NCBI RefSeq assembly: GCF_013294065.1
Contig: NZ_JABSNM010000009.1
Span: forward strand, 1 to 64,000
Length of the DNA: 64,000 nt
Source of the DNA: Sphaerotilus uruguayifluvii
GTDB taxonomy: Bacteria > Pseudomonadota > Gammaproteobacteria > Burkholderiales > Burkholderiaceae_C
Direction of reading: 5' to 3'
A program made the translations under genes and the position numbers. The notes under the pieces are model-generated. The model did not search any database, was not told the DNA's origin, and saw only the letters and a program-made list of their open reading frames with translations. Position 1 is the first letter of the stretch. Every line of letters starts with the position of its first letter. Of the stretch, positions 6,922-19,088 are shown piece by piece.

Positions 6922-7962
6922 TCAGCGCGCGCGCATCGCCCGGGCGCATTCGCCCGCCAGCGCCGGGCCGCGGTAGATGAGGCCGGTGTAGACCTGCACC
7001 AGGTCGGCGCCGGCGCGCAGCTTGGCCTGTGCGTCGGCGCCGCTCAGCACGCCGCCGACGCCGATGATCGGATAGCCCGCGCCCAGCTCGGCGCGCAGCT
7101 GCGCGATCACCCGGTTGCTGGCCTCGAACACCGGCCGGCCCGACAGGCCGCCGGTCTCCTCGGCATGCTTCAGGCCCTTGACCGCGTCGCGGCCGATGGT
7201 GGTGTTGGTGGCGATCACGCCGTCGATGCCGTTGTGCTTCAGCGTCGCGGCGATGACCTTGACCTGCGCCTCGTCCAGGTCGGGCGCGATCTTCACGAAC
7301 ATCGGCGCGTTGCGGCCGTGCTGGCGCGCGAGCTGCTGCTTGCGCGCCTGCAGCCGCGACAGCAGCGCGTCGAGCGCCTCGTCGCTCTGCAGCGCGCGCA
7401 GGTTCTTGGTGTTCGGGCTGGAGATGTTGACCGTCACGTAGTCGGCGTGCGGATAGACGCCGTCGAGCGCGATCAGGTAGTCGTCGACCGCGTTCTCGAT
7501 CGGCGTGGCCGCGTTCTTGCCGATGTTCAGGCCGAGGATGCCGCCGGTACGGCGGAAGCTGGTCGCACGCTTGACGTTGGCCAGGAAGCTGTCGAGGCCC
7601 TCGTTGTTGAAGCCGAGGCGGTTGATCAGCGCGTCGGCCTCGGGCAGGCGGAACATGCGCGGCTTGGGGTTGCCGGGCTGGCCCTTCGGGGTCACGGTGC
7701 CGACCTCGATGAAGCCGAAGCCCATCGCGCCCAGGCCGTCGATGCAGCGGCCGTTCTTGTCCAGACCGGCGGCCAGGCCGATGCGGTTGGGGAACTTCAG
7801 GCCGGCCACGGTGACCGGGTCGCTGACGCGCGCGTGCGACCACAGGCATTGCAGGGGCGTGTTCTGGAAGCGCGCGATCGCGTCGAGCGTCAGCTCGTGC
7901 GCGGCCTCCGGGTCGAGGCCGAAGAGGAAGGGGCGGGTGAGGGCGTAGGGGACGAGGGCCAT
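6922..7962 (-). CDS. pyrD: Dihydroorotate dehydrogenase (quinone), class 2
   Basis: A 346-residue membrane-associated flavoprotein that oxidises dihydroorotate to orotate with ubiquinone in pyrimidine synthesis. The N-terminal [20 protein letters not shown] segment is the class 2 membrane-binding helix pair. FMN-site marks are [10 protein letters not shown] and the catalytic-serine loop [10 protein letters not shown], followed by [12 protein letters not shown] and the C-terminal [13 protein letters not shown] set the start at the ATG at 7962; the frame is open further upstream but that reading has no family similarity and runs over rpiA on the other strand. It is divergent from rpiA with a 57-bp gap. 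Confidence 0.95.
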   Translation of the reverse strand: MALVPYALTRPFLFGLDPEAAHELTLDAIARFQNTPLQCLWSHARVSDPVTVAGLKFPNRIGLAAGLDKNGRCIDGLGAMGFGFIEVGTVTPKGQPGNPKPRMFRLPEADALINRLGFNNEGLDSFLANVKRATSFRRTGGILGLNIGKNAATPIENAVDDYLIALDGVYPHADYVTVNISSPNTKNLRALQSDEALDALLSRLQARKQQLARQHGRNAPMFVKIAPDLDEAQVKVIAATLKHNGIDGVIATNTTIGRDAVKGLKHAEETGGLSGRPVFEASNRVIAQLRAELGAGYPIIGVGGVLSGADAQAKLRAGADLVQVYTGLIYRGPALAGECARAMRAR

Positions 7963-8019
7963 AATCGTGAATTGTCCCCGATCACAACCCCTCCCCGAAC
8001 TTCCCCGAAGATTCCTCCC

Positions 8020-8682
8020 ATGACCCAGGACGAACTCAAGACCCTCGTCGGCCAGGCGGCCGTGCAGTACGTGCCCGCGGGCGCCATCGTCGGTGTCGGC
8101 ACCGGCTCGACCGTCAACAAGTTCATCGACGCGCTGGCCACCATCAAGGACCAGATCCGCGGTGCGGTGTCGAGCTCGGTGGCGTCGACCGAGCGCCTGA
8201 AGGCGCTGGGCATCCCGGTGCTGGAGGCCTGCGAGGTCGAGTCGCTGCCGGTCTACATCGACGGCGCCGACGAGGTCGATCCCCGCGGCAACATGATCAA
8301 GGGCGGCGGCGCGGCGCTGACGCGCGAGAAGATCGTCGCCGACCTGGCCGAGCGCTTCGTCTGCATCGCCGACGAGAGCAAGCTGGTGGAGGTGATGGGC
8401 CGCTTCCCGCTGCCGGTCGAGGTGATCCCGATGGCGGCGGTCCAGGTGGCGCGCCGCCTGAAGGCGCAGTACGGCGGCGAGGCGACGCTGCGCGCCGGCT
8501 GCGTCACCGACAACGGCTGCCACATCCTGGACGTGCGCGGCCTGAAGATCACCGACCCGGCCGCGATGGAGGCCGACATCAGCCAGTGGCCGGGCGTGGT
8601 CACGGTGGGCATCTTCGCCCGCAACAAGGCCAGCGTCTGCCTGCTGGGCACGTCGGACGGCGTGCGCACGCTGACCTTCTGA
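8020..8682 (+). CDS. rpiA: Ribose-5-phosphate isomerase A
   Basis: A 220-residue enzyme, the usual RpiA length, that interconverts ribose 5-phosphate and ribulose 5-phosphate in the non-oxidative pentose phosphate pathway. Clear marks are the phosphate loop [13 protein letters not shown], the DGADEVD motif with its catalytic acids, and [12 protein letters not shown]. The ATG at 8020 gives the family N-terminus (MTQDELK). It is divergent from pyrD. Its stop is only 2 nt from the stop of the convergent response-regulator gene, so there is no room for a separate terminator between them. Confidence 0.96.
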   Translation: MTQDELKTLVGQAAVQYVPAGAIVGVGTGSTVNKFIDALATIKDQIRGAVSSSVASTERLKALGIPVLEACEVESLPVYIDGADEVDPRGNMIKGGGAALTREKIVADLAERFVCIADESKLVEVMGRFPLPVEVIPMAAVQVARRLKAQYGGEATLRAGCVTDNGCHILDVRGLKITDPAAMEADISQWPGVVTVGIFARNKASVCLLGTSDGVRTLTF

Positions 8683-8684
8683 CC

Positions 8685-9392
8685 TCAGCCCGGCGCCTCC
8701 AGCCGGTAGCCCAGGCCGCGCACCGTGTGGATCAGCGCCGGCGTGCAGCCCTCGTCGATCTTGGCGCGCAGCCGGCGGATGTAGACGTCGACGACATTCG
8801 TCAGCGGATCCTCGCTGGCGCCCCAGACATTGGCGAGGATGCGCTCGCGGCTGAACAGCCGCCCCGGCGCGCTCATCATCAGCTCCAGCAGCGCGAGCTC
8901 GCGCGCGGTCAGCGCCAGCGGCCGGCCGGCGCGGCTGGCCTGCATGCGCTCGCGGTCGAACACCAGGTCGGCCACCACCAGCCGGCTCGGCGTAGCCGGC
9001 GTCCAGTCGCGGCCGCGCCGCGCCAGCGATTCCAGCCGCGCCAGCAGCTCCTCGAAGTCGAAGGGCTTGGCCAGGTAGTCGTCGGCGCCGAGCCGCAGCC
9101 CGGCGACCCGGTCCTCGACCGAGCCGAGCGCCGACAGCATCAGGATCGGCAGCGCCGCGCCTTCCGCGCGCAGCGTCTGGCAGATCTCCAGCCCGCCGAT
9201 GCCCGGCAGCATCAGGTCCAGGATCAGCACCACCGGCGCGCCGCCGGCGGCCACCTCGCGCGCGGCCTGGCGGGCGGCCTCCAGGCCCTGAGGCCCGGTG
9301 CTGGCCAGCTCGACCCGGTGGCCCTCGGCGCGCAGGCCGCGGCCCAGGAAGTCGGCGATGCGCGGATCGTCCTCGATGATCAGGATGTTCAT
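8685..9392 (-). CDS. OmpR-family response regulator
   Basis: A 235-residue two-domain regulator. The receiver domain (residues 1-115) holds the acid pair EDD near the N-terminus, the phospho-acceptor Asp in LILDLMLPG (about residue 59) and the KPF lysine. The OmpR/PhoB winged helix covers ~135-232 ([35 protein letters not shown]). The histidine kinase gene overlaps it by 4 nt, so the two are one operon. The divergent gene at 11208, whose upstream region carries 11-bp repeats, is a likely target. The signal is unknown. Confidence 0.93.
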   Translation of the reverse strand: MNILIIEDDPRIADFLGRGLRAEGHRVELASTGPQGLEAARQAAREVAAGGAPVVLILDLMLPGIGGLEICQTLRAEGAALPILMLSALGSVEDRVAGLRLGADDYLAKPFDFEELLARLESLARRGRDWTPATPSRLVVADLVFDRERMQASRAGRPLALTARELALLELMMSAPGRLFSRERILANVWGASEDPLTNVVDVYIRRLRAKIDEGCTPALIHTVRGLGYRLEAPG

Positions 9393-11038
9393 GTCGTCAG
9401 GGGTTCGGGGGCGAGCAGGTCCTGTGCCCGGATCCGCGGCAGCGTCAGCACCGCCCGGGTGCCGCGCTCGCTGCTGTGCAGCTGAAGCTGGCCGCCGTGC
9501 GCCCGCGCCAGCGAGCGTGCGATCGACAGGCCCAGACCGCTGCCGTCCGGGCTGTGGCGGCGCGCCTGCGCGCCGCGGAAATGGCGATCGAACACCAGCG
9601 GCAGCTCGTGCGCCGGAATGCCGATGCCCTGGTCGCCGACCGTCACGCGCAGGTCGGCCGGCTCGTCCTGGCCGTCCGGGCCCTGCGTCAGATCCTGCAC
9701 TGCCTCGACGGTGATGTCGACCTGGTCGCCGGCGCGCGAGTAGCGCGTCGCGTTGTCCAGCAGCACGCCCAGCAGCTGGCGCAGCCGCAGCGGATCGCCC
9801 GCGACCACATGGCGGCCGGTGCGCCGGGGCGACTCGCCGAGCCGCACGCCCTGGCGGGCCGCGAGCACGCCGGCCTGCGCCAGCGCCTCGGCGGCCAGCT
9901 CGTCCATGTCGACCGGCTCGCGCACCAGCGACAGCGAGTCGATGTCGCTGCGCGCCATCGCCAGCAGGTCGTCGATGACCGCGCCGAGCTGGCGCGCGGT
10001 GACGACGATGCGCGACAGCGTCTCCTTGTATTCGGCCGCCGGCTTGTCGATGCCGCGCAGCGTGATCTCGGCCTCGCCGCGGATCACGGTCGTGGGCGTG
10101 CGCAGCTCGTGGCTGATGTCGGCGAAGAGGCGGCGACGCTGCGCGTCGGCCTGGCGCAGCGAGGCCAGCGCGTCGGCCAGCTCGCGGGTGCGTGCATTGA
10201 CCTGCTCCTCGAGCCGCTGGCGCTGCGCCGATTCGCGCTCGCGGTGGCGCTCGAGCTCGGCGGCCAGCGCGTTGACGCTGTGCGCGACCTCGGCGAACTC
10301 GTCCTGTCCGTCCAGCGCGATGCGGTGGCCTAGCTGCCCGGCCTGCAGCGCCTGCGCGCCTTCGCTGAGCTGCCGCAGGGGGCGGTGCAGCGCCCGGCCG
10401 AAATGCAGCGCCGCCGCCATCGCGCTGGCCGACAGCACCGCGGCCGCACCGAGCCAGAGCCAGCGCACCCCCGTCAGCGTCGCGTCGGCGGCCGCGCGCT
10501 CGCGCTGCACCGCGGCGGTCTCGCGGGCGATGTTCTCGGCGATGAGCTTGCGCACGTCGTGGCCCTGGGGCATGTCGAAGACCCTCGACAGCTCGGTCCA
10601 GGCCTGTGCGGCGTCGGAGCCGGGCGGCAGCGCGCGGGCCTGGTCGGCCGCGCGGGCCAGCGCGCTGACGCTCTGCTCGAGCACCGCCAGCGTCTCGCGG
10701 CGGCGCAGGTTCTCCTCGCGGGCCTCGGCGCGGCCGTCGAGCTCGATCGCCTGCTGGGTCAGGCCCTTCAGGCGCTGCAGCGTGCCCTGCATCGCCGCGA
10801 GCAGCTCGGCGCGCGCGCCGCTGTCGGCGTGCGCGCCCTGCTGCGTCTGGGCGACCCAGGTGCGCAGGCGCTGCTTCTGCGCCGAGAGCTGGATGAAGCC
10901 GGTGGCGATGTCGCTGGCCACCCGTCCGCGCAGCACCTGGCGCTCGGTGACCGCCAGCGAGGCGGCGGCCAGCAGCGCGGCCAGCGCCATCACCAGCGCG
11001 AACAGGGCCAGGACCAGGGTGAGGCGGCGACGGAACAT
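9389..11038 (-). CDS. Sensor histidine kinase (HAMP, HisKA, HATPase)
   Basis: A 549-residue inner-membrane kinase. A first membrane helix (residues ~5-28), a largely helical periplasmic sensor region of ~150 residues and a second helix (~175-195) are followed by HAMP, a short coiled coil, the HisKA helix with the phospho-His in ISHELRTP (about residue 310), and an ATPase domain with the N box (LLDNATRYS), G1 (DQGIGIP) and G2 (GSGLGLSIA). It partners the response regulator. The helical sensor region has no recognisable ligand motif. Confidence 0.92.
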   Translation of the reverse strand: MFRRRLTLVLALFALVMALAALLAAASLAVTERQVLRGRVASDIATGFIQLSAQKQRLRTWVAQTQQGAHADSGARAELLAAMQGTLQRLKGLTQQAIELDGRAEAREENLRRRETLAVLEQSVSALARAADQARALPPGSDAAQAWTELSRVFDMPQGHDVRKLIAENIARETAAVQRERAAADATLTGVRWLWLGAAAVLSASAMAAALHFGRALHRPLRQLSEGAQALQAGQLGHRIALDGQDEFAEVAHSVNALAAELERHRERESAQRQRLEEQVNARTRELADALASLRQADAQRRRLFADISHELRTPTTVIRGEAEITLRGIDKPAAEYKETLSRIVVTARQLGAVIDDLLAMARSDIDSLSLVREPVDMDELAAEALAQAGVLAARQGVRLGESPRRTGRHVVAGDPLRLRQLLGVLLDNATRYSRAGDQVDITVEAVQDLTQGPDGQDEPADLRVTVGDQGIGIPAHELPLVFDRHFRGAQARRHSPDGSGLGLSIARSLARAHGGQLQLHSSERGTRAVLTLPRIRAQDLLAPEPLTT

Positions 11039-11076
11039 GGCCCGATTGTCTCCGTGCCGCCGCGGCGCGTGCCCCG

Positions 11077-11104
11077 GTTCATCCGGCGTTCATCTGGCTG
11101 TCAG
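11077..11104. promoter_or_regulatory. 11-bp direct repeats, candidate response-regulator binding site
   Basis: GTTCATCCGGC is followed at once by GTTCATCTGGC and then by a weaker third copy (TGTCAGTGCCG). OmpR/PhoB-type regulators bind head-to-tail repeats with one-helical-turn spacing, and the site lies in the gap between the kinase gene and the divergent secreted-protein gene. It is about 105 bp before the latter's ATG and 39 bp before the kinase ATG. Binding is inferred, not shown. Confidence 0.45.
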
Positions 11105-11207
11105 TGCCGCCTCATGCGCCGATCACCGCAGGTTCAAGGCGCGTCGCTCCAATCGGACCTGTGCCGACACCCCGCAACGAATCCCGCGAGACACGGAGTT
11201 TCCGACC

Positions 11208-11783
11208 ATGAAGAGCCGCATCCCCGCCCTGATCGCCACCCTGGCCGCCCTGACGCTGGGCCACGCGCCGCTGGCCGCCCGCGCCCAGACCGTCGTCGTC
11301 AACCATGCCATCACCGAGTCCGAGGTGCTGTCGGCGCAGAAGGCCTGGTGCCAGGCGCTGCTCGACATCGGCGCGGCGCATGCCAGCGGCGGCCAGCCCG
11401 CGGCACGGGCGCTGGCCGAGAAGGTGATCGATGCCGCCTACGGCTACCAGATGGGCGTGGTGCTGTTCAAGCCGACGCTGACGGTCAATCCGCAGACCTT
11501 CCGCACCACCCGCGACGGCGCGCTGTCCTATTTCGTCGGCGGCGACGCGACCTATCCGAAGGACAGCGGCTTCGCGCTGAAGGGCTGGACCGCCTGCGAG
11601 CCGGTCAATGCGGCGGTCTTCATCGCCGGCGACAGCGCCACCACCATGGGCAAGGTCCGCTTCACCGGCAAGGACGGCAAGGTCACGGCGGTCGACAAGA
11701 CCTGGCAGTTCGTCAAGGACGACGCCGGCCGGCTGCGCATCGTCGTGCACCACTCGTCGCTGGAATACGTCGCGGCGAACTGA
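11208..11783 (+). CDS. Secreted protein of unknown function (NTF2-like fold suspected)
   Basis: A 191-residue protein with a clear signal peptide (residues 1-26, cleavage after ARA) and a mature domain of about 165 residues. Conserved-looking features are the helical start (ITESEVLSAQKAWCQALLDI), VLFKPTLT, ALSYFVGGDATYPKDSGFAL and the final strand LRIVVHHSSLEY. These recall small secreted alpha+beta proteins of the NTF2/SnoaL type. I do not know the function. It is divergent from the two-component system, and the repeats before it suggest control by that system. A terminator shared with tmRNA follows. Confidence 0.7.
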   Translation: MKSRIPALIATLAALTLGHAPLAARAQTVVVNHAITESEVLSAQKAWCQALLDIGAAHASGGQPAARALAEKVIDAAYGYQMGVVLFKPTLTVNPQTFRTTRDGALSYFVGGDATYPKDSGFALKGWTACEPVNAAVFIAGDSATTMGKVRFTGKDGKVTAVDKTWQFVKDDAGRLRIVVHHSSLEYVAAN

Positions 11784-11824
11784 GCCGGGTTGAACTGAGC
11801 TTGGCTCTGGCACCAAAGGACAAA

Positions 11825-11849
11825 GGGCCCGGAGGTCGTCCGGGCCCTT
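11825..11849. terminator. Bidirectional intrinsic terminator between the secreted protein gene and ssrA
   Basis: GGGCCCGGA and TCCGGGCCC pair perfectly around a 5-nt loop. On the minus strand the stem is followed by a U-rich stretch (TTTGTCCTTTGG), fitting termination of ssrA, whose 3' end is 12 nt away. On the plus strand a shorter TTG follows, fitting the end of the secreted-protein transcript. Confidence 0.75.
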
Positions 11850-11860
11850 GTCGTCGCAGC

Positions 11861-12232
11861 TGGTGGAGCCGGGGGGAATTGAACCCCCGTCCGCAAGCCA
11901 TCCTCAGGCAGTTCTACATGCGTAGTTCTCTGATTTGAGTCTCGCGCGCCAGGCGGGCAGGAACACCCTCTTGGACACGCCAGTCACGAGATCTCGACCT
12001 GAACCGTGTGACCCGGCTCAGACCCAGCCAATGTGAATGACCTCTCAGCCCTTGACCTTGCGATCTCAGGCCCGGCCCATCGGCCAACCGTTGAGAGGCT
12101 CACCGGTGTTAAGCGGCGAGGGCGAAACGTTCGTCGTTCGCAGTTACTTTGTTTCCAGTGGATTTACGAGCGAACTGGTGCTCGGCATGCCCTGCTCCGA
12201 TTCCGCACCCACGTCGAAACCAGGTCGGCCCC
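11861..12232 (-). ncRNA. ssrA: Transfer-messenger RNA (tmRNA)
   Basis: A one-piece tmRNA of about 372 nt. The 5' end GGGGCCGACCTGGTTTCGAC and the 3' end, which carries a T arm (loop TTCAATT) and GGCTCCACCA with encoded CCA, pair as the tRNA-like acceptor. The tag reading frame (12109-12141, minus strand) encodes ANDERFALAA followed by TAA, typical of beta-proteobacteria. The RNA rescues stalled ribosomes with SmpB and marks the product for proteolysis. A TAAGAT sequence 10 nt before the 5' end (12243-12248) may be its -10 box, lying just past the end of gph. The exact 5' end is judged from pairing. Confidence 0.96.
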
Positions 12233-12251
12233 TGAACCCGTCATCTTAGCA

Positions 12252-12926
12252 TCATCCGCGGGTGTCGAGCTGCAGCAGCTCGAGCAGCCCGGCCGGCGTG
12301 TGCGCGAGGTGGTCGGCGCCCCAGGCCTCGATCGGCTCGCCGTCGCCCAGATAGCCCCAGGCGGCGGCGACCGTGCCCATGCCAGCGGCCTGTCCGGCCT
12401 GGATGTCGCGCAGGTCGTCGCCGACATAGAGGCAGTGCGCCGGGGCGACCGCCAGGCGGCGCGCGGCCTCCAGCAGCGGATCGGGGAAGGGCTTGGCGCG
12501 TGCGGTGGTGTCGCCGCAGACCAGCACCCGGCTGCGTCCGGCCAGGCCGGTGCCGGCCACGACCGGCTCGGCGAAGCGGCTGTGCTTGTTGGTGACGATG
12601 CCCCAGGGCAGGGCGGCGGCGTCGAGCGCGTCGAGCACCGGTGCCATCGCGTCGAACACCCGCGTCAGCCGGGTCAGGCGGGCGGCGTAGATCGCCAGGT
12701 ATTCGTCCTTCAGCACCTCGAAATCGGCGTCGTCGGGCGACAGGCCCAGCGCCACGCGCAGCATGCCGCGCGCACCGGTGCCGGTCATCGGCCGGAAGGT
12801 CTCGAGGGGCAGCGGCGGCAGGCCGCGGCGCTCGCGCAGGTCGTTGCCGGCGCCGCCGAGATCGAGTGCACTATCGATCAGGGTGCCGTCAAGATCGAAC
12901 AACACCGCATGGACAGACCGGCTCAC
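12252..12926 (-). CDS. gph: Phosphoglycolate phosphatase (HAD superfamily)
   Basis: A 224-residue HAD hydrolase that would remove 2-phosphoglycolate formed during DNA repair or oxygenase side reactions. Motif I is FDLDGTLID (nucleophile Asp near residue 12), motif II WGIVTNK, motif III the Lys in [10 protein letters not shown] and motif [14 protein letters not shown] helical cap lies between motifs I and II. The GTG start overlaps the ubiG stop (GTGA), a coupling I know from related genomes. The frame continues upstream inside ubiG, but the HAD domain begins right at the GTG. The next feature downstream is tmRNA. Confidence 0.9.
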   Translation of the reverse strand: MSRSVHAVLFDLDGTLIDSALDLGGAGNDLRERRGLPPLPLETFRPMTGTGARGMLRVALGLSPDDADFEVLKDEYLAIYAARLTRLTRVFDAMAPVLDALDAAALPWGIVTNKHSRFAEPVVAGTGLAGRSRVLVCGDTTARAKPFPDPLLEAARRLAVAPAHCLYVGDDLRDIQAGQAAGMGTVAAAWGYLGDGEPIEAWGADHLAHTPAGLLELLQLDTRG

Positions 12927-13630
12927 TGCGTTTCCCTGCGGCAGGCGATCATGTAGTTGACGCTGGTGTCGGCGCTCAGCCAGTAGCGGCGCGTCAGCGG
13001 GTTGTACTCCAGGCCCCGGGTGTGCTGCAGGTCCAGGCCGCAGTGGCGGCACCAGCCGGCCAGCTCGCTCGGGCGGATGAACTTGGCGTACTCGTGCGTG
13101 CCGCGAGGCAGCAGGTTCAGGACGTACTCGGCGCCCAGGATCGCGAACAGGAAGGACTTCGGGTTGCGGTTCAGCGTCGACAGGAAGACCCAGCCGCCCG
13201 GACGCACCAGCTTCGCGCAGGCCGCGACGATCGAGCCCGGATCGGGCACATGCTCGATCATCTCCATGCAGGTCACGACATCGAAGCGGCCCGGCATCTC
13301 GTCGGCCAGCGCCTCGGCGGCGACCTCGCGGTACTGCACGTTCTGCAGGCCGGCCTCCATCGCGTGCAGCTGCGCGACCTTCAGCGAGCGTTCAGCCAGA
13401 TCGACCCCCAGCACCTGCGCGCCGCGCCGGGCCATCGCCTCGCTGAGGATGCCGCCGCCGCAGCCGACGTCGACGACCTGGCGGCCGTCGAGCGATCCGG
13501 CGCACTGCTCGATCCACTCGAGCCGCAGCGGATTGATCTGGTGGAGCGGACGGAACTCGCTCTCCGGGTCCCACCACTTGTGGGCCAGCTCGCTGAACTT
13601 GGCGAGCTCCTTGGGGTCGACGTTTTGCAT
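12923..13630 (-). CDS. ubiG: UbiG: ubiquinone O-methyltransferase
   Basis: A 235-residue SAM-dependent methyltransferase that carries out both O-methylations of ubiquinone synthesis. The SAM loop [18 protein letters not shown], followed by the acidic strand end GVDLAE, and [13 protein letters not shown] are the expected class I motifs; ARSE-like family text at the N-terminus ([19 protein letters not shown]) is diagnostic of UbiG. I use the ATG that gives MQNVDPKE, matching the family start, rather than the ATG-like start 12 codons upstream. It forms a pair with gph and is separated from the OmpA-like gene by a terminator. Confidence 0.95.
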   Translation of the reverse strand: MQNVDPKELAKFSELAHKWWDPESEFRPLHQINPLRLEWIEQCAGSLDGRQVVDVGCGGGILSEAMARRGAQVLGVDLAERSLKVAQLHAMEAGLQNVQYREVAAEALADEMPGRFDVVTCMEMIEHVPDPGSIVAACAKLVRPGGWVFLSTLNRNPKSFLFAILGAEYVLNLLPRGTHEYAKFIRPSELAGWCRHCGLDLQHTRGLEYNPLTRRYWLSADTSVNYMIACRRETQ

Positions 13631-13663
13631 GATCCGGCGATGGTAGCGAAATCGGACGGGCAA

Positions 13664-13690
13664 CAAAAAACCCCGCCGGGGCGGGGTTCC
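13664..13690 (-). terminator. Intrinsic terminator of the OmpA-like gene
   Basis: On the minus strand AACCCCGCC and GGCGGGGTT pair with a 2-nt-long C-rich loop region and are followed by TTTTTTG. It lies about 20 nt after the OmpA-like stop and just before ubiG, so it separates the two transcription units. Confidence 0.88.
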
Positions 13691-13710
13691 TTGAGCGAGC
13701 AGGGTGCTGC

Positions 13711-14382
13711 TTACTTGGTGCGGGTACCGACGACCTCGATTTCCACGCGACGGTTCTTCGCGCGGCCTTCGTTGGTCTTGTTGTCGGCGACCGGCTGCTT
13801 CTCGCCCTTGCCTTCGGTGTAGATGCGGTTCGGCTCGATGCCCTTGCCGACCAGATACTTCTTGACGGCTTCGGCTCGACGCAGCGACAGCTTCTGGTTG
13901 TAGGCATCGGAGCCACGGCTGTCGGTGTGGCCGACGGCGATGATGACTTCCAGATTGATGCCCTTGACCTTGCTGACCAGGTCGTCCAGCTTCGCGCCGG
14001 CGTCCTTCTTCAGGACAGCCTTGTCGAAGTCGAAGAACGCGTCGGCGGCGAAGGTGACCTTCTCGCTGACCGGAGCGACCGGGACCGGAGCGGGGGCCGG
14101 AGCCGGAGCCGGAGCGACCGGGACGACGGCCGGAGCCGGTGCCGGAGCGGGGGCCGGAGCCGGGGCCGGAGCCACCGGAGCCGGGACGCCGTCGCAGCCC
14201 TGGACGCCGGTCTGCGGGGTCCAGAAGGCGTCACGCCAGCACAGTTCGTTCGTGCCGTTCTTGATGACGGTGCCGTCGGCAGCGCGCCAGTTGTCGACGG
14301 CGCCGGAGGTCGAGCCACCGGTCGCACAGGCGGCGAGAGCGGCCGACGCGAACAGCAGTGCAACCTTGTTGAGTTTGTTCAT
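13711..14382 (-). CDS. OmpA-C domain lipoprotein (peptidoglycan-binding)
   Basis: A 223-residue envelope protein. The N-terminus has a lipoprotein signal with lipobox LAAC (Cys19). There is no beta-barrel; instead a short globular part (residues ~25-66, two Cys that could pair) leads to a Pro-Ala repeat linker (~67-107). The OmpA C-terminal domain follows (~108-218), with [10 protein letters not shown], the NxxLSxxRA-type helix ([16 protein letters not shown]) and [10 protein letters not shown] with the Arg that holds diaminopimelate. It would tether the outer membrane to peptidoglycan. It is divergent from gyrA across a 263-bp gap and has its own terminator. Codon use suggests high expression. 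Confidence 0.92.
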   Translation of the reverse strand: MNKLNKVALLFASAALAACATGGSTSGAVDNWRAADGTVIKNGTNELCWRDAFWTPQTGVQGCDGVPAPVAPAPAPAPAPAPAPAVVPVAPAPAPAPAPVPVAPVSEKVTFAADAFFDFDKAVLKKDAGAKLDDLVSKVKGINLEVIIAVGHTDSRGSDAYNQKLSLRRAEAVKKYLVGKGIEPNRIYTEGKGEKQPVADNKTNEGRAKNRRVEIEVVGTRTK

Positions 14383-14645
14383 GGTTCTCCTCTCGAGAAA
14401 AGCCGCAGATCGGGCTGCAAGATGCAGAAAAAGCGGCGGCCCATGCTTGCCGATGAGAGCGCGGCACTAGGGACCGACAAATTCATTGTGCCATACGCGC
14501 TTTGCCGGCTTGTGCCACGGGAAGACGCCTCCGGACAGCGATGTTGCGCCATGACGACATTGCGCGGATCGTAGAATGGAGGGCTCGATGTCTCGTACAG
14601 CCCTGCGCTGACGAGCGCGTCCCCGCTGTGCAACGGTCCGACCGC

Positions 14646-17329
<2,684 letters not shown>

Positions 17330-17330
<1 letters not shown>

Positions 17331-17914
17331 TGACTTGCCTGTCCACCCTGCGTCGCCTGGCGCTGATTCCTGCCGCGACGCTGGCGCTGGCGGCGGCGCT
17401 GCCGGCGCAGGCCGCCGAGCCGAGCGCAGCCAAGAAGGAGCTGATCGCCAAGGTCATCTCGCTGCAGCAGGGCGGCATCGAGGGCATCGCCCGCAGCCTG
17501 GTCGAGCAGCCGGCCATGGCGCTGATGCAGCAGGCCGGCATGGTGCTGCAGACGCGCATCGCGCCGGAAAAGCGCGAGGCCGTCGCCAAGGACATCCAGG
17601 CCGACGTGCGCAAGTACGTCGACGAGGCCACGCCGGTCGTGCGCGACCGCGCGCAGAAGATGGCGCCGGGCGTGATGGGCTCGATGCTCGACGAGAAGTT
17701 CAGCGAGGACGAGCTCAAGCAGCTGGTCAGCTGGCTGGAGTCGCCGGTGGTGCGCCGCTACCAGCAGATGACGCCCGAGATCCAGAAGGTGCTGTCCGAG
17801 AAGCTGGTCACCGAGACCCGCACCGCCGTCGAGCCCAAGCTGCAGGCGCTCGACCGCAGCATCAGCACCCGCCTGGGCGTGCCGCAGCCGGCCTCGGCGC
17901 CGGCGAAGAAGTGA
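17330..17914 (+). CDS. DUF2059-domain exported protein
   Basis: A 194-residue protein with a signal peptide (residues 1-28, ending AQA-A) and a helical mature part. DUF2059 features are the C-terminal stretch FSEDELKQLVSWLESPVVRR, a length and position typical of the family, then a short Ala/Pro/Lys tail. The function is unknown; the protein would be periplasmic. Its ATG overlaps the gyrA stop by one base, and serC starts 27 bp downstream, so it is built into the gyrA-serC transcription unit. Confidence 0.85.
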
Positions 17915-17941
17915 CTCTCCCGAAGACCTGTTGATCCGACG

Positions 17942-19048
17942 ATGACGATGACTGCGCGCCCCTACAACTTCTCCGCCGGTCCCGCGGCGCTGCCCGAGGA
18001 GGTCCTGCAGCAGGCTGCGGCCGAGATGCTCGACTGGCACGGCTCGGGCATGAGCGTGATGGAGATGAGCCACCGCGGGCGCGAGTTCATCTCGATCGCC
18101 GAAGCCGCCGAGGCCGACCTGCGCGAGCTGCTGGCGGTGCCGGCGGACTTCCGCATCCTGTTCATGCAGGGCGGCGGCCTGGCCGAGAACGCGATCGTGC
18201 CGCTGAACCTGTCGCGGGGCGGCGCGGCCGACTTCGTCGTCACCGGCGCCTGGTCGCAGAAGTCGGCCAAGGAGGCGAAGCGCTACTGCGACGCCCAGGT
18301 CGCGGCCAGCAACGCCGAGGGCGGCCACCTGTCGATCCCCGCGGCGGCCGGCTGGGCGCTGCGCCCGGACGCGCGCTACGTGCACGTCTGCAGCAACGAG
18401 ACCATCCACGGCGTCGAGTTCCAGGCGCTGCCGGATCTGAAGGCCCTGGGCAGCACGGCCGAGCTGGTGATCGACTGCTCGTCGCACATCCTGTCGCGCG
18501 CGATCGACTGGTCGAAGGTGGGGCTGGCCTTTGCCGGCGCGCAGAAGAACATCGGCCCGGCCGGCGTCACCATCGTCATCGTGCGCGAGGACCTGCTCGG
18601 CCATGCGCTGGCGATCTGCCCGAGCGCCTTCGACTACAAGCTGGTGGCCGACAACGCCTCGATGTACAACACGCCGCCGACCTACGGCATCTACATCGCC
18701 GGCCTGGTGTTCCAGTGGGTGAAGCGCCAGGGCGGCGTGGCCGAGATGGAGCGCCGCGCGGTCGAGAAGGCCGGGCTGCTCTACGGCTATCTGGACGGCG
18801 AGGGCGCGGGCTTCTACGTCAACCGCATCGATCCGGCCTGCCGCTCGCGCATGAACGTGCCCTTCCAGCTGCGCGACGAGTCGCTCAACGCCGACTTCCT
18901 CAAGGGCGCGCAGGAGCGCGGCCTGCTGCAGCTCAAGGGCCACAAGAGCGTCGGCGGCATGCGTGCGTCGATCTACAACGCCATGCCGCTGGCCGGCGTG
19001 CAGGCGCTGGTGGACTACCTGCGCGCCTTCGCCGCCGCCCGCGGCTGA
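17942..19048 (+). CDS. serC: Phosphoserine aminotransferase
   Basis: A 368-residue PLP enzyme that makes 3-phosphoserine from 3-phosphohydroxypyruvate and glutamate, and also acts in pyridoxine synthesis. Family marks are the N-terminal [11 protein letters not shown], the phosphate-binding HRG loop (MSHRGREF), and the PLP lysine Lys202 in [10 protein letters not shown]. The C-terminal [17 protein letters not shown] motif is typical. Two start ATGs (MTM) occur; the first is used. It heads a run of amino-acid genes: pheA follows after 40 bp. Confidence 0.97.
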   Translation: MTMTARPYNFSAGPAALPEEVLQQAAAEMLDWHGSGMSVMEMSHRGREFISIAEAAEADLRELLAVPADFRILFMQGGGLAENAIVPLNLSRGGAADFVVTGAWSQKSAKEAKRYCDAQVAASNAEGGHLSIPAAAGWALRPDARYVHVCSNETIHGVEFQALPDLKALGSTAELVIDCSSHILSRAIDWSKVGLAFAGAQKNIGPAGVTIVIVREDLLGHALAICPSAFDYKLVADNASMYNTPPTYGIYIAGLVFQWVKRQGGVAEMERRAVEKAGLLYGYLDGEGAGFYVNRIDPACRSRMNVPFQLRDESLNADFLKGAQERGLLQLKGHKSVGGMRASIYNAMPLAGVQALVDYLRAFAAARG

Positions 19049-19088
19049 TCCGACTCCTCGACCACGACAAGACCGGGACCCTCCTGCC

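Noticed and set aside
14061-14182. Tandem repeat or CRISPR-like array in the OmpA-like gene
   Set aside because: The short repeats encode the Pro-Ala linker in frame; there are no spacers.
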